This document shows, one piece after another, positions 57,128-64,000 of a stretch of 64,000 nt of DNA. This DNA is from Ignavibacteria bacterium (GTDB lineage: Bacteria; Bacteroidota; Ignavibacteria; Kapaibacteriales; Kapaibacteriaceae): NCBI GenBank assembly GCA_016873895.1, contig VGVV01000003.1, positions 347,976 to 411,975 on the forward strand, written 5' to 3'. Numbering within the stretch: position 1 is the stretch's first letter; each line of letters starts with the position of its first letter. The position numbers and the translations under genes are program-made. Under the pieces are notes generated by a model. It was not told where the DNA came from and ran no database searches. It saw only the letters and a program-made list of their open reading frames with translations.

Positions 57128-57161
57128 AGTGCCGAGCAGCGAACAGCGAGCAGCGAACATC
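57127..57161. repeat. heptad array, GAGCAGC/GAACAGC type
   Basis: Five units GAGTGCC, GAGCAGC, GAACAGC, GAGCAGC, GAACATC. The first G is the last base of the glycosyltransferase stop. The first unit is of the GAGTACC class, linking two array types. Confidence 0.85.
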
Positions 57162-57309
57162 TCGAGTACACTATGATTACAGTCATCAGATGAAACGATC
57201 ACTGCCGGACGTGCTTCACGAATCCCACTGCCAACCGTGGGATCGAGAGTTACCCAGTAGACGTCTCCACGTCTCAGCCCTCGCTTATCCCCGTACCCTC
57301 TTTCCGGCG

Positions 57310-60120
57310 TTACCTACAGCACTCGGGCAGGATCCATTTGTCGTTACGAAGATTGATGCGTCGTACATGCACATCGACGCGTCGAACGCCATCGAGGTCA
57401 TAGTAGGTATTATCTCCAGCACTGTACGCCTTAACAGCAGGATTGATGGACGTGTCCACGTATCGCCCTTCTGCAAGAACAAGTACACGAGCTGTTTTCA
57501 TCATGCGCTCATATTCCTCCGCGGACCTAGCATCTGTTGGAAGAAGCACAAGACCTTGTGAACGCAAACTGCTAAGGAGAGAGTCCTGCGATAGCTTGGC
57601 ATAAACAGCGTCAAATCCGAAATAAGCACGAAGCTTCGATAGCGTATCGTTGTTCTCGCCTACCAAGGTTGCACCTGGTGCAACAGACACATACATTGGC
57701 TTGCTGAAGCTCTGACCTTCTTCATCAAATGATGTAGCTACGTATTTAATTGCTGTATCAGAAATAAATTTTCCAACAGAGATCGGACGTATATCTGAGT
57801 ATGCACGCATGCTTACAATCAGCTTTGCTTCTGGCTTGTCTGCATCGCGCTCCCAGAACTGACGAAGCATATCAGACGTGCTCGTAGACATCCGATTTAT
57901 GCTTGCATCTATGATACGTGCCTTAGCGCGGTAGTCTTCACGTCTGCGTGTCATCTTCTCCGGTACTTCATTGCCTGTGCGGCTTCCCCAATACTTATTG
58001 CGCCAATTCAATTCGATAAACGAGGCCTTTTCCAGATCACCATCGCGCAATCTGTCGAGATGACGTCTGTAGCCGTTTGAGGTATTTACTTCCCAGAATG
58101 CAGTCTGGAAGTATGGTACGTTGCGCACTTCGTCGTTTACTGGTGGACCAAACAGGGTGTCACACACCGGCGCTTTATCATACTGTGGCACGAGATAGAC
58201 GGTATCGTGGATTACTATATCAATCTCGGTGCGAGGTACCGCGCGTCCATCAAATGTTGTGCGATAGACTTGCGGTACAACTATATCGCCGAACATAGAT
58301 GCTATTGACTGACCAGGCGAGAATGAGCATGCAACAATTGATGTATCATAGGTGAATACCGAATCAACGATGCGAGCAGTTGATGTAAAGCGCTGAATTC
58401 GAGGGTTCGGAATTGAATCTAACATCACTGTAGTATCGCGGCCAACGCGCATTCTCCCATCGGAAGTGATATCAATTGCTTCTCGCAGTTTCGTGCGTAG
58501 CGCATTCTGGAATATCTGCCCCTTAGCAAGTGTGTCGTACAGCCTGCGTGCCTTTGCAACTGGGATTGGCTTGTCCTGAATAATCGAATCGCGATACACC
58601 TGACGGGTGCGCACCTTTGCTGATGCCGTTCGCTTGCGAAGCGCAACGTGCGAGTAGTGTGTAAGAACGAGTTCCTTTTCGTTACATGGCGTTCGGTTGA
58701 GCGAAGACGTTGCCTCTGCACTGATACGTATGCCACTTGGCTTGCCTGCCAGCGATTGCTTCAAAGCAAAAGTCTGCTGATCACTGTTGTGAACCAACTG
58801 ATTATCAACCATTACCTTGAGTGTCGTGTTCTGTGCATCAGATTTTCCCGTAGCAGTATTAATCACAACAACGTCATAAGAAACGGTGCCGTAAACTGTA
58901 TCGATTTTAACAGGCACAATGTTGTTGATCAACGTGTCATCAGCAAACGTCTGAGTTACGATAGCTGTATCAGGCTTGCGTTCTATCGGTGGAGCTTTAA
59001 TGCAAAACACTTCTGCATTAGTCGCATAGATGTCGAGTCCACCGTATCCAACCAACTTTGCAATATCAGGCTGTTGCTTACCATATCTGTTCGATGAGAA
59101 CAGGATGTACGGAGACTTCACAAAAGGAAATACCTCATCGTGCTCGGTATTAATACTATCCTTTGACATCGGATACATTTTCACACGCGAAACTGTTACG
59201 AGGGGTACCCATGGTCTTTCACGTGAGCGCTGATTCCAGTCGATAGTCAATTCTGCGTCATAGATATTGTAGTTCCCCGCGCGATTGGATGCAAAGAGGA
59301 TGTGTGGTGTTCCATCCAAACAATACATGTACGGCGAGTACTCGTTATAGGGGGTGTTGATAGAATCTACCGTTTGAATCTGCGAGAAGTTCAAGGGGCT
59401 TGCCCAACGAACCGAATCGGCACTGCGAAAGGAGATATAGATATCTGCGTTGCCCTTGCGTGTAGTTCCGTTTGGCATTGTATGCTCTGTATTCTCGTAC
59501 GGAGCAGAGAAGCCCCCTGTGGTATCGAGCCGGTCAGAACTGAAAACGATAACCTCGATCTTCGACTCCTCGTGCAGTCCGATTGACGGGTGTGCATCCC
59601 ATGCCGAACTATTGAGCTCAATGATGTTTCTCGGATCTCTACCGCGAATCTGTTCGAAAAGATCGGTACCACCTACGATTCCGCGCTGACGTGAAATGGC
59701 AACTCCAACAGCGGTGTCGATGGCTGCAGACGTAGAGAAGACCAGTGAGCGTACGCCACGTGTTATCGTGCCGGTGTTGCGCACAAAGCCATCGGGCATG
59801 TCGTGCAGGCGCACTGGAGAGACGCTAATGGAATCTGTCTGCCCCTTAGGATCAAAACGTGCACCGTAGACAACTTCACGTCCACGTGCGTTTGATGTGT
59901 ACAACAATGAATCTGATGAATAGGTATCTACCGACTTAGGATCTAACCCTGCGGCAAACTCATCAGCTTGCGTATTAATGGCCGTGCCAAGGATATGTTT
60001 TGGTCGCTGCAGGTTCAGCGCGTCTACCTTGACACTATCACCTGAGGTGCAGCTTGTGAGTACGAGGCCAATTGAAGCTGTGATAACGAGAGCTTGTACA
60101 GCACGAATATGATTGCGCAT
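57310..60120 (-). CDS. large lipoprotein with PD40-type beta-propeller repeats
   Basis: A protein of about 936 residues (ATG 60120; ATG 60135 possible, 941). A lipoprotein signal ends in LVLTSC. The N-terminal half has WD40-like PD40 repeats: SLLYTSNARGREVVYGARF, EVIVFSSDRL, PHILFASNRAGNYNIYDAEL and YILFSSNRYGKQQPDIAKLVGYGGLDIYAT. The C-terminal half (about 400-936) has no recognised domain. PD40 lipoproteins occur in type IX secretion and outer-membrane scaffolds, but homology is not proven. It is the last of four overlapping or closely spaced genes. Confidence 0.75.
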   Translation of the reverse strand: MRNHIRAVQALVITASIGLVLTSCTSGDSVKVDALNLQRPKHILGTAINTQADEFAAGLDPKSVDTYSSDSLLYTSNARGREVVYGARFDPKGQTDSISVSPVRLHDMPDGFVRNTGTITRGVRSLVFSTSAAIDTAVGVAISRQRGIVGGTDLFEQIRGRDPRNIIELNSSAWDAHPSIGLHEESKIEVIVFSSDRLDTTGGFSAPYENTEHTMPNGTTRKGNADIYISFRSADSVRWASPLNFSQIQTVDSINTPYNEYSPYMYCLDGTPHILFASNRAGNYNIYDAELTIDWNQRSRERPWVPLVTVSRVKMYPMSKDSINTEHDEVFPFVKSPYILFSSNRYGKQQPDIAKLVGYGGLDIYATNAEVFCIKAPPIERKPDTAIVTQTFADDTLINNIVPVKIDTVYGTVSYDVVVINTATGKSDAQNTTLKVMVDNQLVHNSDQQTFALKQSLAGKPSGIRISAEATSSLNRTPCNEKELVLTHYSHVALRKRTASAKVRTRQVYRDSIIQDKPIPVAKARRLYDTLAKGQIFQNALRTKLREAIDITSDGRMRVGRDTTVMLDSIPNPRIQRFTSTARIVDSVFTYDTSIVACSFSPGQSIASMFGDIVVPQVYRTTFDGRAVPRTEIDIVIHDTVYLVPQYDKAPVCDTLFGPPVNDEVRNVPYFQTAFWEVNTSNGYRRHLDRLRDGDLEKASFIELNWRNKYWGSRTGNEVPEKMTRRREDYRAKARIIDASINRMSTSTSDMLRQFWERDADKPEAKLIVSMRAYSDIRPISVGKFISDTAIKYVATSFDEEGQSFSKPMYVSVAPGATLVGENNDTLSKLRAYFGFDAVYAKLSQDSLLSSLRSQGLVLLPTDARSAEEYERMMKTARVLVLAEGRYVDTSINPAVKAYSAGDNTYYDLDGVRRVDVHVRRINLRNDKWILPECCR

Positions 60121-60147
60121 TTGTAAGAATCTCATGATAAATCCAGA

Positions 60148-61014
60148 TTACTTCTTGCAATCAAGGCACTGATATGCCTCTGCAAACTTGAAGGTAACAC
60201 GATTGATATATGGCACCAGGATACCCGATTGGATGTTTGTAACCACGACAAAAAAGGCCATACCGTTCTTTGCCTTGTAGTAAAACCAGTCGCCCGGATT
60301 AATGGTGATATTATAAAACCCAATGTCAGAAGACTCTTTAATAGGAGGAAGAAGCACACCTGTGGCTGCATCTACTGGCCAGTTTGTTGGGTAGACAACA
60401 TTGGTATCGGCACCCGAGTTGGCCTTCACAAACATCTTATCAAAGCTCTGGCCAGGCACAGCAGTTGTTGTGCCATAGAGAACCGTTTGTGCTTCAAACA
60501 TTTGGCAAACCGTTAGGCCAGCTGTTGGCGTCATCGACGCAACATACTTGCGAATCTCGTCAGCAAAAGTTGCAGCATTATCCGTCAGTGCCGGATTGTT
60601 CGGAAGCTTGGCAAGACGTCCGGACACACGCATCGTAGCAACACGCGCAGTGGGGTCTACGTCAACAACCATAATATCCCCCGCCATGATGCTGTTAGGG
60701 GGCGAACTAAAAACGTAGTACGATGTTAGATCCCGCTTCGGATAGTTTGTTTCTATCGATGTATACGTTCCATTAGCAAAGCGTCCATCATTGGGCAGTT
60801 CCCCAGATGATTGCACAGATGCTGGAAACTTGAACATCGCAATGTTGAAGCTTGGATCGGGGTTACTTCCTATGATGGTGCTGTTAAACTCAGGGAGTGT
60901 AGCCTCGCGCACGATAACCGTACCATCTTGCTCTTGCAGAGCTGGTTCGAAACAGCAACAACTTGCTGCAAACAATCCAACGAGAGCGAATGCAATATTT
61001 CTGATTGTTCTCAT
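60148..61014 (-). CDS. lipoprotein of unknown function
   Basis: A 288-residue protein with a lipoprotein signal (LFAASCCCF, several candidate cysteines). The mature part is polar and has no motif I recognise; a C-terminal CLDC pair is notable. Its start overlaps the preceding gene's stop by 1 bp (TAATG), and the PD40 lipoprotein follows closely. Role inferred only from the operon: a component of an outer-membrane assembly. Confidence 0.65.
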   Translation of the reverse strand: MRTIRNIAFALVGLFAASCCCFEPALQEQDGTVIVREATLPEFNSTIIGSNPDPSFNIAMFKFPASVQSSGELPNDGRFANGTYTSIETNYPKRDLTSYYVFSSPPNSIMAGDIMVVDVDPTARVATMRVSGRLAKLPNNPALTDNAATFADEIRKYVASMTPTAGLTVCQMFEAQTVLYGTTTAVPGQSFDKMFVKANSGADTNVVYPTNWPVDAATGVLLPPIKESSDIGFYNITINPGDWFYYKAKNGMAFFVVVTNIQSGILVPYINRVTFKFAEAYQCLDCKK

Positions 61015-62303
61015 TAGTAAGCTACCCCGATTCGTAGTTGAAATGAGCTGATACGTCGCGTATCAGGTACGTTCGTAAAGCCAAGCAGCTGATATGAATC
61101 TCCAACCGCAACGTTTCGATAACCAAGGTCGACCTCGATGTCGAGCTTCTTTGATACTGGAATATCAACGCCTACCCCCAAGCCAAAGCTTACAGGTAGT
61201 GACCAGTCGAGATTCACATCGCCTCGAGCTTTTGCTTGCATGAGCGATACCATACACTCGTTACAGCTGGGCCCACTGAGCGACATACTCAATGCTGCTT
61301 GGGTTTTAGTATCGAGAGCTGCGCCTAATTCTGCATATGTATATGGCTTAATACAACCGAAGAGAGATTCAACCCACGTTTCATTTGATGGCTGATCATT
61401 TGATGGTGAAGCGTTTGCTGGACGATTAGGATCTGTAGAAAGATCAACGCCGAAATAGCTCGACGGACCTGAATTTGTGCGGTTGCGCACAGGCGAGAGA
61501 TAGTATCTGCCCGTGAGCAGCAATAACGGACGCATTTCGGTTACCATTGTGTCGATCGAGGTAACCGCTGGAATGATCGATCCAGCATCCACGGTTGCAA
61601 GCCCCGTAGAGTATGTTAGACCGAGCATCCATTGCTTTGTTTCTCCGAAACGATAGCCTGCAAGAGCGTCGATACCTAGGTTGATGCGGCCCGTGTTCAC
61701 GATGGCACTTCCATCGGTATATGCGCTTGCTCGGCCTAATGCGGCAGCAAAGAACCGTGAATAGTCTCTGTCACCACAGCGCAGACGCAGCGAAATGTCG
61801 GCAGTCAGGTCGAATGGTTCGCAATTACAGTCTTCTTTGAACGGCTTCGAGACATTGGGAATAATCGAATCTACCGGAACCTTGCGAAGCACTGGTATCT
61901 GCTTGGTTACGTTGAAGCTCTCGAACACATTGATGCCACCGTTTTCGCCTGCCATTACAGAAGGGAATATCTTGCTGATCGACTCGACATCCTGGATTGG
62001 AATAAAGACTGGCTTTCGGGATACCGTTGAATCAATAAGGTCCCTGAAGACAACAGTTGTATCAAGAGCAGCGTTACTCGTATCAAAGCGAATAACCACG
62101 CGCTCAACTACACCGCGCAATGTGCGCCCGTCGCGAGTAGCTCCGTTTTCATCGGTCTTGAAATACTTGGAAGTAACTCGTGGATTGATACGAACGGCAT
62201 CTTCAAATATATTGTCGGCTGAAGCCGAAGTGCGCTTCTTCTCACATCCCATTGTTACAAGCAGCATGCATACAACGAGGGCCAATTTCATGACGTGTTT
62301 CAT
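61014..62303 (-). CDS. lipoprotein with predicted C-terminal beta-barrel
   Basis: A 429-residue protein, signal with lipobox VTMGC near residue 20. The N-terminal 150 residues are polar; the remainder shows alternating beta-strands ending RISSFQLRIGVAY, a barrel-like C-terminus, with a central Cys-rich segment (CNECMV). I know no characterised homologue. The start overlaps the small barrel protein's stop (ATGA) and its stop overlaps the next gene's start. Confidence 0.65.
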   Translation of the reverse strand: MKHVMKLALVVCMLLVTMGCEKKRTSASADNIFEDAVRINPRVTSKYFKTDENGATRDGRTLRGVVERVVIRFDTSNAALDTTVVFRDLIDSTVSRKPVFIPIQDVESISKIFPSVMAGENGGINVFESFNVTKQIPVLRKVPVDSIIPNVSKPFKEDCNCEPFDLTADISLRLRCGDRDYSRFFAAALGRASAYTDGSAIVNTGRINLGIDALAGYRFGETKQWMLGLTYSTGLATVDAGSIIPAVTSIDTMVTEMRPLLLLTGRYYLSPVRNRTNSGPSSYFGVDLSTDPNRPANASPSNDQPSNETWVESLFGCIKPYTYAELGAALDTKTQAALSMSLSGPSCNECMVSLMQAKARGDVNLDWSLPVSFGLGVGVDIPVSKKLDIEVDLGYRNVAVGDSYQLLGFTNVPDTRRISSFQLRIGVAY

Positions 62304-62875
62304 TTTGTGCTACCTCCCAATGGAATGCCCACATGCACCATAGCTTGCAGACCACTCATGTGAGGTCGATCAAGGTCGCGAAGCATGTTATATGCAGTAT
62401 ACCGAGCAGACAAAGCCACAAACCAATCGCAACATGGGTTGTCATAGTTGAAGAGATATCCGGCCTCGATCGTACCAGGCATACCAAGTACGCCTTCATT
62501 GTCTTCGCCGGAAACAACCGACAGACCGGTGCCTAAGCTTGCATATAGGGGCAGGTTCTGCGAGCCCCATGGAAACCATCGAAGATTTGCCTGAAATGAT
62601 ATGGCCTCGGGATAGGCAGCAGTGAGAGCGCTGAGCGTGTCTGGAGCTGGGTAGCTGCCATAGTTCAGGGTAATCACTGGCCACCAGTCGCAAAACCGAT
62701 TGATGCCGTACTGTAACTCGCCGTGGTAACCTGTGTTGGCGCGCAGCTTGTACTGCGTCTCGGGGGCCGCTGCACCCAACCCTAAGCCTAGAAATGTCTG
62801 TGCTGATCCTCTAACAGCACCGAGCTGCCAGATAGTCATAATCAACACCAAGAAAAGAGATACACGATTGGTCAT
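62300..62875 (-). CDS. small outer-membrane beta-barrel protein
   Basis: A 191-residue protein with signal peptide ending near GSAQ. The mature protein has strand-turn repeats (FLGLGLGAAAPETQYKLRAN, SFQANLRWFPWGSQNLPLYASLGTGLSVVS, WFVALSARYTAYNML) and a terminal beta-strand AMVHVGIPLGG, typical of small OMPs. It opens the four-gene minus-strand operon 62875-57310. Function unknown. Confidence 0.7.
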   Translation of the reverse strand: MTNRVSLFLVLIMTIWQLGAVRGSAQTFLGLGLGAAAPETQYKLRANTGYHGELQYGINRFCDWWPVITLNYGSYPAPDTLSALTAAYPEAISFQANLRWFPWGSQNLPLYASLGTGLSVVSGEDNEGVLGMPGTIEAGYLFNYDNPCCDWFVALSARYTAYNMLRDLDRPHMSGLQAMVHVGIPLGGSTK

Positions 62876-62989
62876 ATAGCTACTAAAAACTGAAGCAAAC
62901 AGTCGGATTCCATGGGTGAAAATACCGTGGTGTGCTGACTATACCTAACCGAGCCAGAAAGTTTTTGCGGCTCTACTACGAATCTCACA

Positions 62990-63784
62990 TTATTGTTGAC
63001 AGCTACACTTGTTTACGAGTAGCTCAGGACGATATTCAAAGTGCATGGTATCATAATGATACCAACGTCCGCCCCATACAAATCCATGTTTCTCAAAGAT
63101 CTTTACGATCTCCATAGGTATCGTATTCTTGAAAGCGTAGCGTCCAATTTTTTCGGGTTTAGCATTGCGCCAGTAGTGAGATTCAGCAACATTGATATCG
63201 AGGGTTATACCAAAGGCATGGGTTGATATGCGAGACGTGCCAGCGATGTTTCGCCAGTTAAACGTTCCACCTGGCCTTTTGAGATACTTGTGATATGATG
63301 CTGGTAGCAAGGCTAGCTCCTTCGATACAGCAAGTAGCTTCTTGTCAACACCACTGACCGTTGTTACCTGCAACTTGGCATTGATAACTCCCGGCATCCA
63401 TATAATGGTGGTAAGCTTCGAAGAAACCTGCGTTCGGCTGGCGCCATACATTTTCGTGAAGAACGGCCCATAGCGCGCTCTTCCTGGATCATGATTGAAA
63501 TGAGGGGGCTCGCCAGCATTATCTGTCCAGTAGCACTGCAGAATCTGATCACGTAGACAAGCGTTGTTCAACCATTCTTCATGATTGGTAAAACGCATTC
63601 CGTGATCAAACGCCATGCGCGTACCATCGCGCCACACCAGATCGTTGCCTTCAACTCGCTCGATGAACTCCGGGTATGCGATAACGTAGGCATCAGCTGA
63701 GCATCGCAGCGTATCAGCACGATAACTGGCCATTGCCACAGTTACTGTGGTAACAATCGCTACAACAATTACAAAACTCCTCAC
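62990..63784 (-). CDS. secreted M15-family (VanY/D-Ala carboxypeptidase-like) metallopeptidase
   Basis: A 264-residue protein starting at GTG 63784 (purine-rich GGAGAGAAGAGAG upstream), with an N-terminal signal. The C-terminal catalytic domain shows SRISTHAFGITLDIN (SxHxxGxxxD zinc ligands, about residue 188-201) and WGGRWYHYDTMHFEYRPEL (second His and general-base region, about 240-256), which define the peptidase M15 fold that trims peptidoglycan peptides. It lies upstream of the envelope operon but is separated by 114 bp, so may be independent. Confidence 0.85.
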   Translation of the reverse strand: MRSFVIVVAIVTTVTVAMASYRADTLRCSADAYVIAYPEFIERVEGNDLVWRDGTRMAFDHGMRFTNHEEWLNNACLRDQILQCYWTDNAGEPPHFNHDPGRARYGPFFTKMYGASRTQVSSKLTTIIWMPGVINAKLQVTTVSGVDKKLLAVSKELALLPASYHKYLKRPGGTFNWRNIAGTSRISTHAFGITLDINVAESHYWRNAKPEKIGRYAFKNTIPMEIVKIFEKHGFVWGGRWYHYDTMHFEYRPELLVNKCSCQQ

Positions 63785-63873
63785 TCTCTTCTCTCCACTC
63801 TCTACCCTGCTTCTCGCATTCGTCTGCTGAAATATGCACCGAGCACATGATACGTTGGCAGAATCACATAGTC
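63785..63873. other. short gap before IS element
   Basis: No gene or clear signal is seen in these 89 bp beyond the purine-rich leader of the M15 gene. Confidence 0.4.
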
Positions 63874-64000
63874 TGACCTGCCCCCGTTTGTTAGTCCACC
63901 TGTAATGTTAGTCATTACGCAGCGAACTTGAAAATGGTTGGTTGTATAGATTCGGGTGCCGGTGGTCGATACCCGAGACTGCTGTGCGGACGTTTGGTGT
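63874..64000 (-). mobile_element. IS3-family insertion sequence, terminal part
   Basis: TGACCTGCCCCCGTTTGTTAG at 63874 looks like the terminal inverted repeat of an IS3-family element (many begin TGA followed by a C/G-rich tract), and the transposase tail follows 20 bp inside. The rest of the element lies beyond the window. AGTC at 63870-63873 could be the target duplication; this needs the other end to confirm. Confidence 0.7.
63915..64000 (-). CDS. IS3-family transposase OrfB, C-terminal end (partial)
   Basis: Read on the minus strand from the window edge to TAA 63917-63915, the translation contains the sequence RPHSSLGYRPPAPESI followed by a short tail. This is the diagnostic C-terminus of the DDE transposase (OrfB) of IS3-family elements. 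Only the last 28 codons are visible, so activity cannot be judged. Confidence 0.88.
   Translation of the reverse strand, partial: TKRPHSSLGYRPPAPESIQPTIFKFAA

Noticed and set aside
57222..57243. ATCCCAC/GTGGGAT inverted repeat as a terminator
   Set aside because: Only a 7-bp stem and no T-run on either strand.

Overview
The window reads as chromosomal DNA from the Bacteroidota/Chlorobiota (FCB) group, perhaps an Ignavibacteria- or Kapabacteria-like lineage. This is an inference from several signs: SusC/SusD outer-membrane proteins, C-terminal tails resembling type IX secretion signals, a promoter of the form TTG-N20-TAnnTTTG upstream of rpmB, an E1/E2-fused 2-oxoglutarate dehydrogenase, and a tmRNA whose tag ends in MAA. 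There is no prophage, CRISPR array or tRNA gene. Most genes are core metabolism, replication/repair and envelope functions.

Layout. 0-9 kb: end of sucC, a DUF6580 membrane protein, a SusC/SusD pair and a second SusC without SusD. 8.8-13.8 kb (minus): uvrA, a flippase-like membrane protein and a ferredoxin-NADP reductase. 13.9-22.4 kb (plus): rpmB, TPR proteins, a HicB-like protein, a CPBP protease, methylmalonyl-CoA mutase, Ppx/GppA and a truncated DUF4153 gene. 22.5-28.6 kb (minus): comEC, a yfiH gene broken by an amber codon, and the fused 2-oxoglutarate dehydrogenase. 28.9-34.1 kb: recA, then a recX reading frame running without a stop into an OmpA-family gene, opposed by a GH57 enzyme. 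34.3-37.4 kb (minus): arsC, ssrA, ispH, cmk. 37.5-41.9 kb (plus): membrane protein, ECF sigma factor, membrane partner, phnC, phnE and an SPFH protein. 42-47.9 kb: DUF1801, a beta-helix protein, an amino-acid permease, a frameshifted metallopeptidase and a small PHA-granule-type protein. 48.2-52.9 kb: dnaE and a nucleoside transporter. 52.9-57.1 kb: a sigma/membrane-partner/periplasmic-protein operon, a MATE exporter and a glycosyltransferase. 57.3-62.9 kb (minus): a four-gene envelope operon of unknown role. 63-64 kb: an M15 peptidase and the edge of an IS3-family element.

Two DNA-level patterns run through the window and are not explained by the genes. First, the non-palindromic octamer AAGGGGCT (39 copies by eye on both strands, about 2 expected by chance) and its variant AGGGGGCT (17 copies) occur in all reading frames and between genes, about once per kilobase. 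Second, intergenic regions carry tandem arrays of exactly 7-bp units. The units differ between loci (TAGGGAC, NNGTACC, GAGTACC, GAGCAGC, TAATTAC) but mostly share the form KARNNNC, and the arrays repeatedly begin at or within a few bases of stop codons. One gene is frameshifted precisely in the G-run of an AAGGGGCT copy.

Counts and positions of motifs were made by reading, not by program. Functions are from recognised sequence motifs only.
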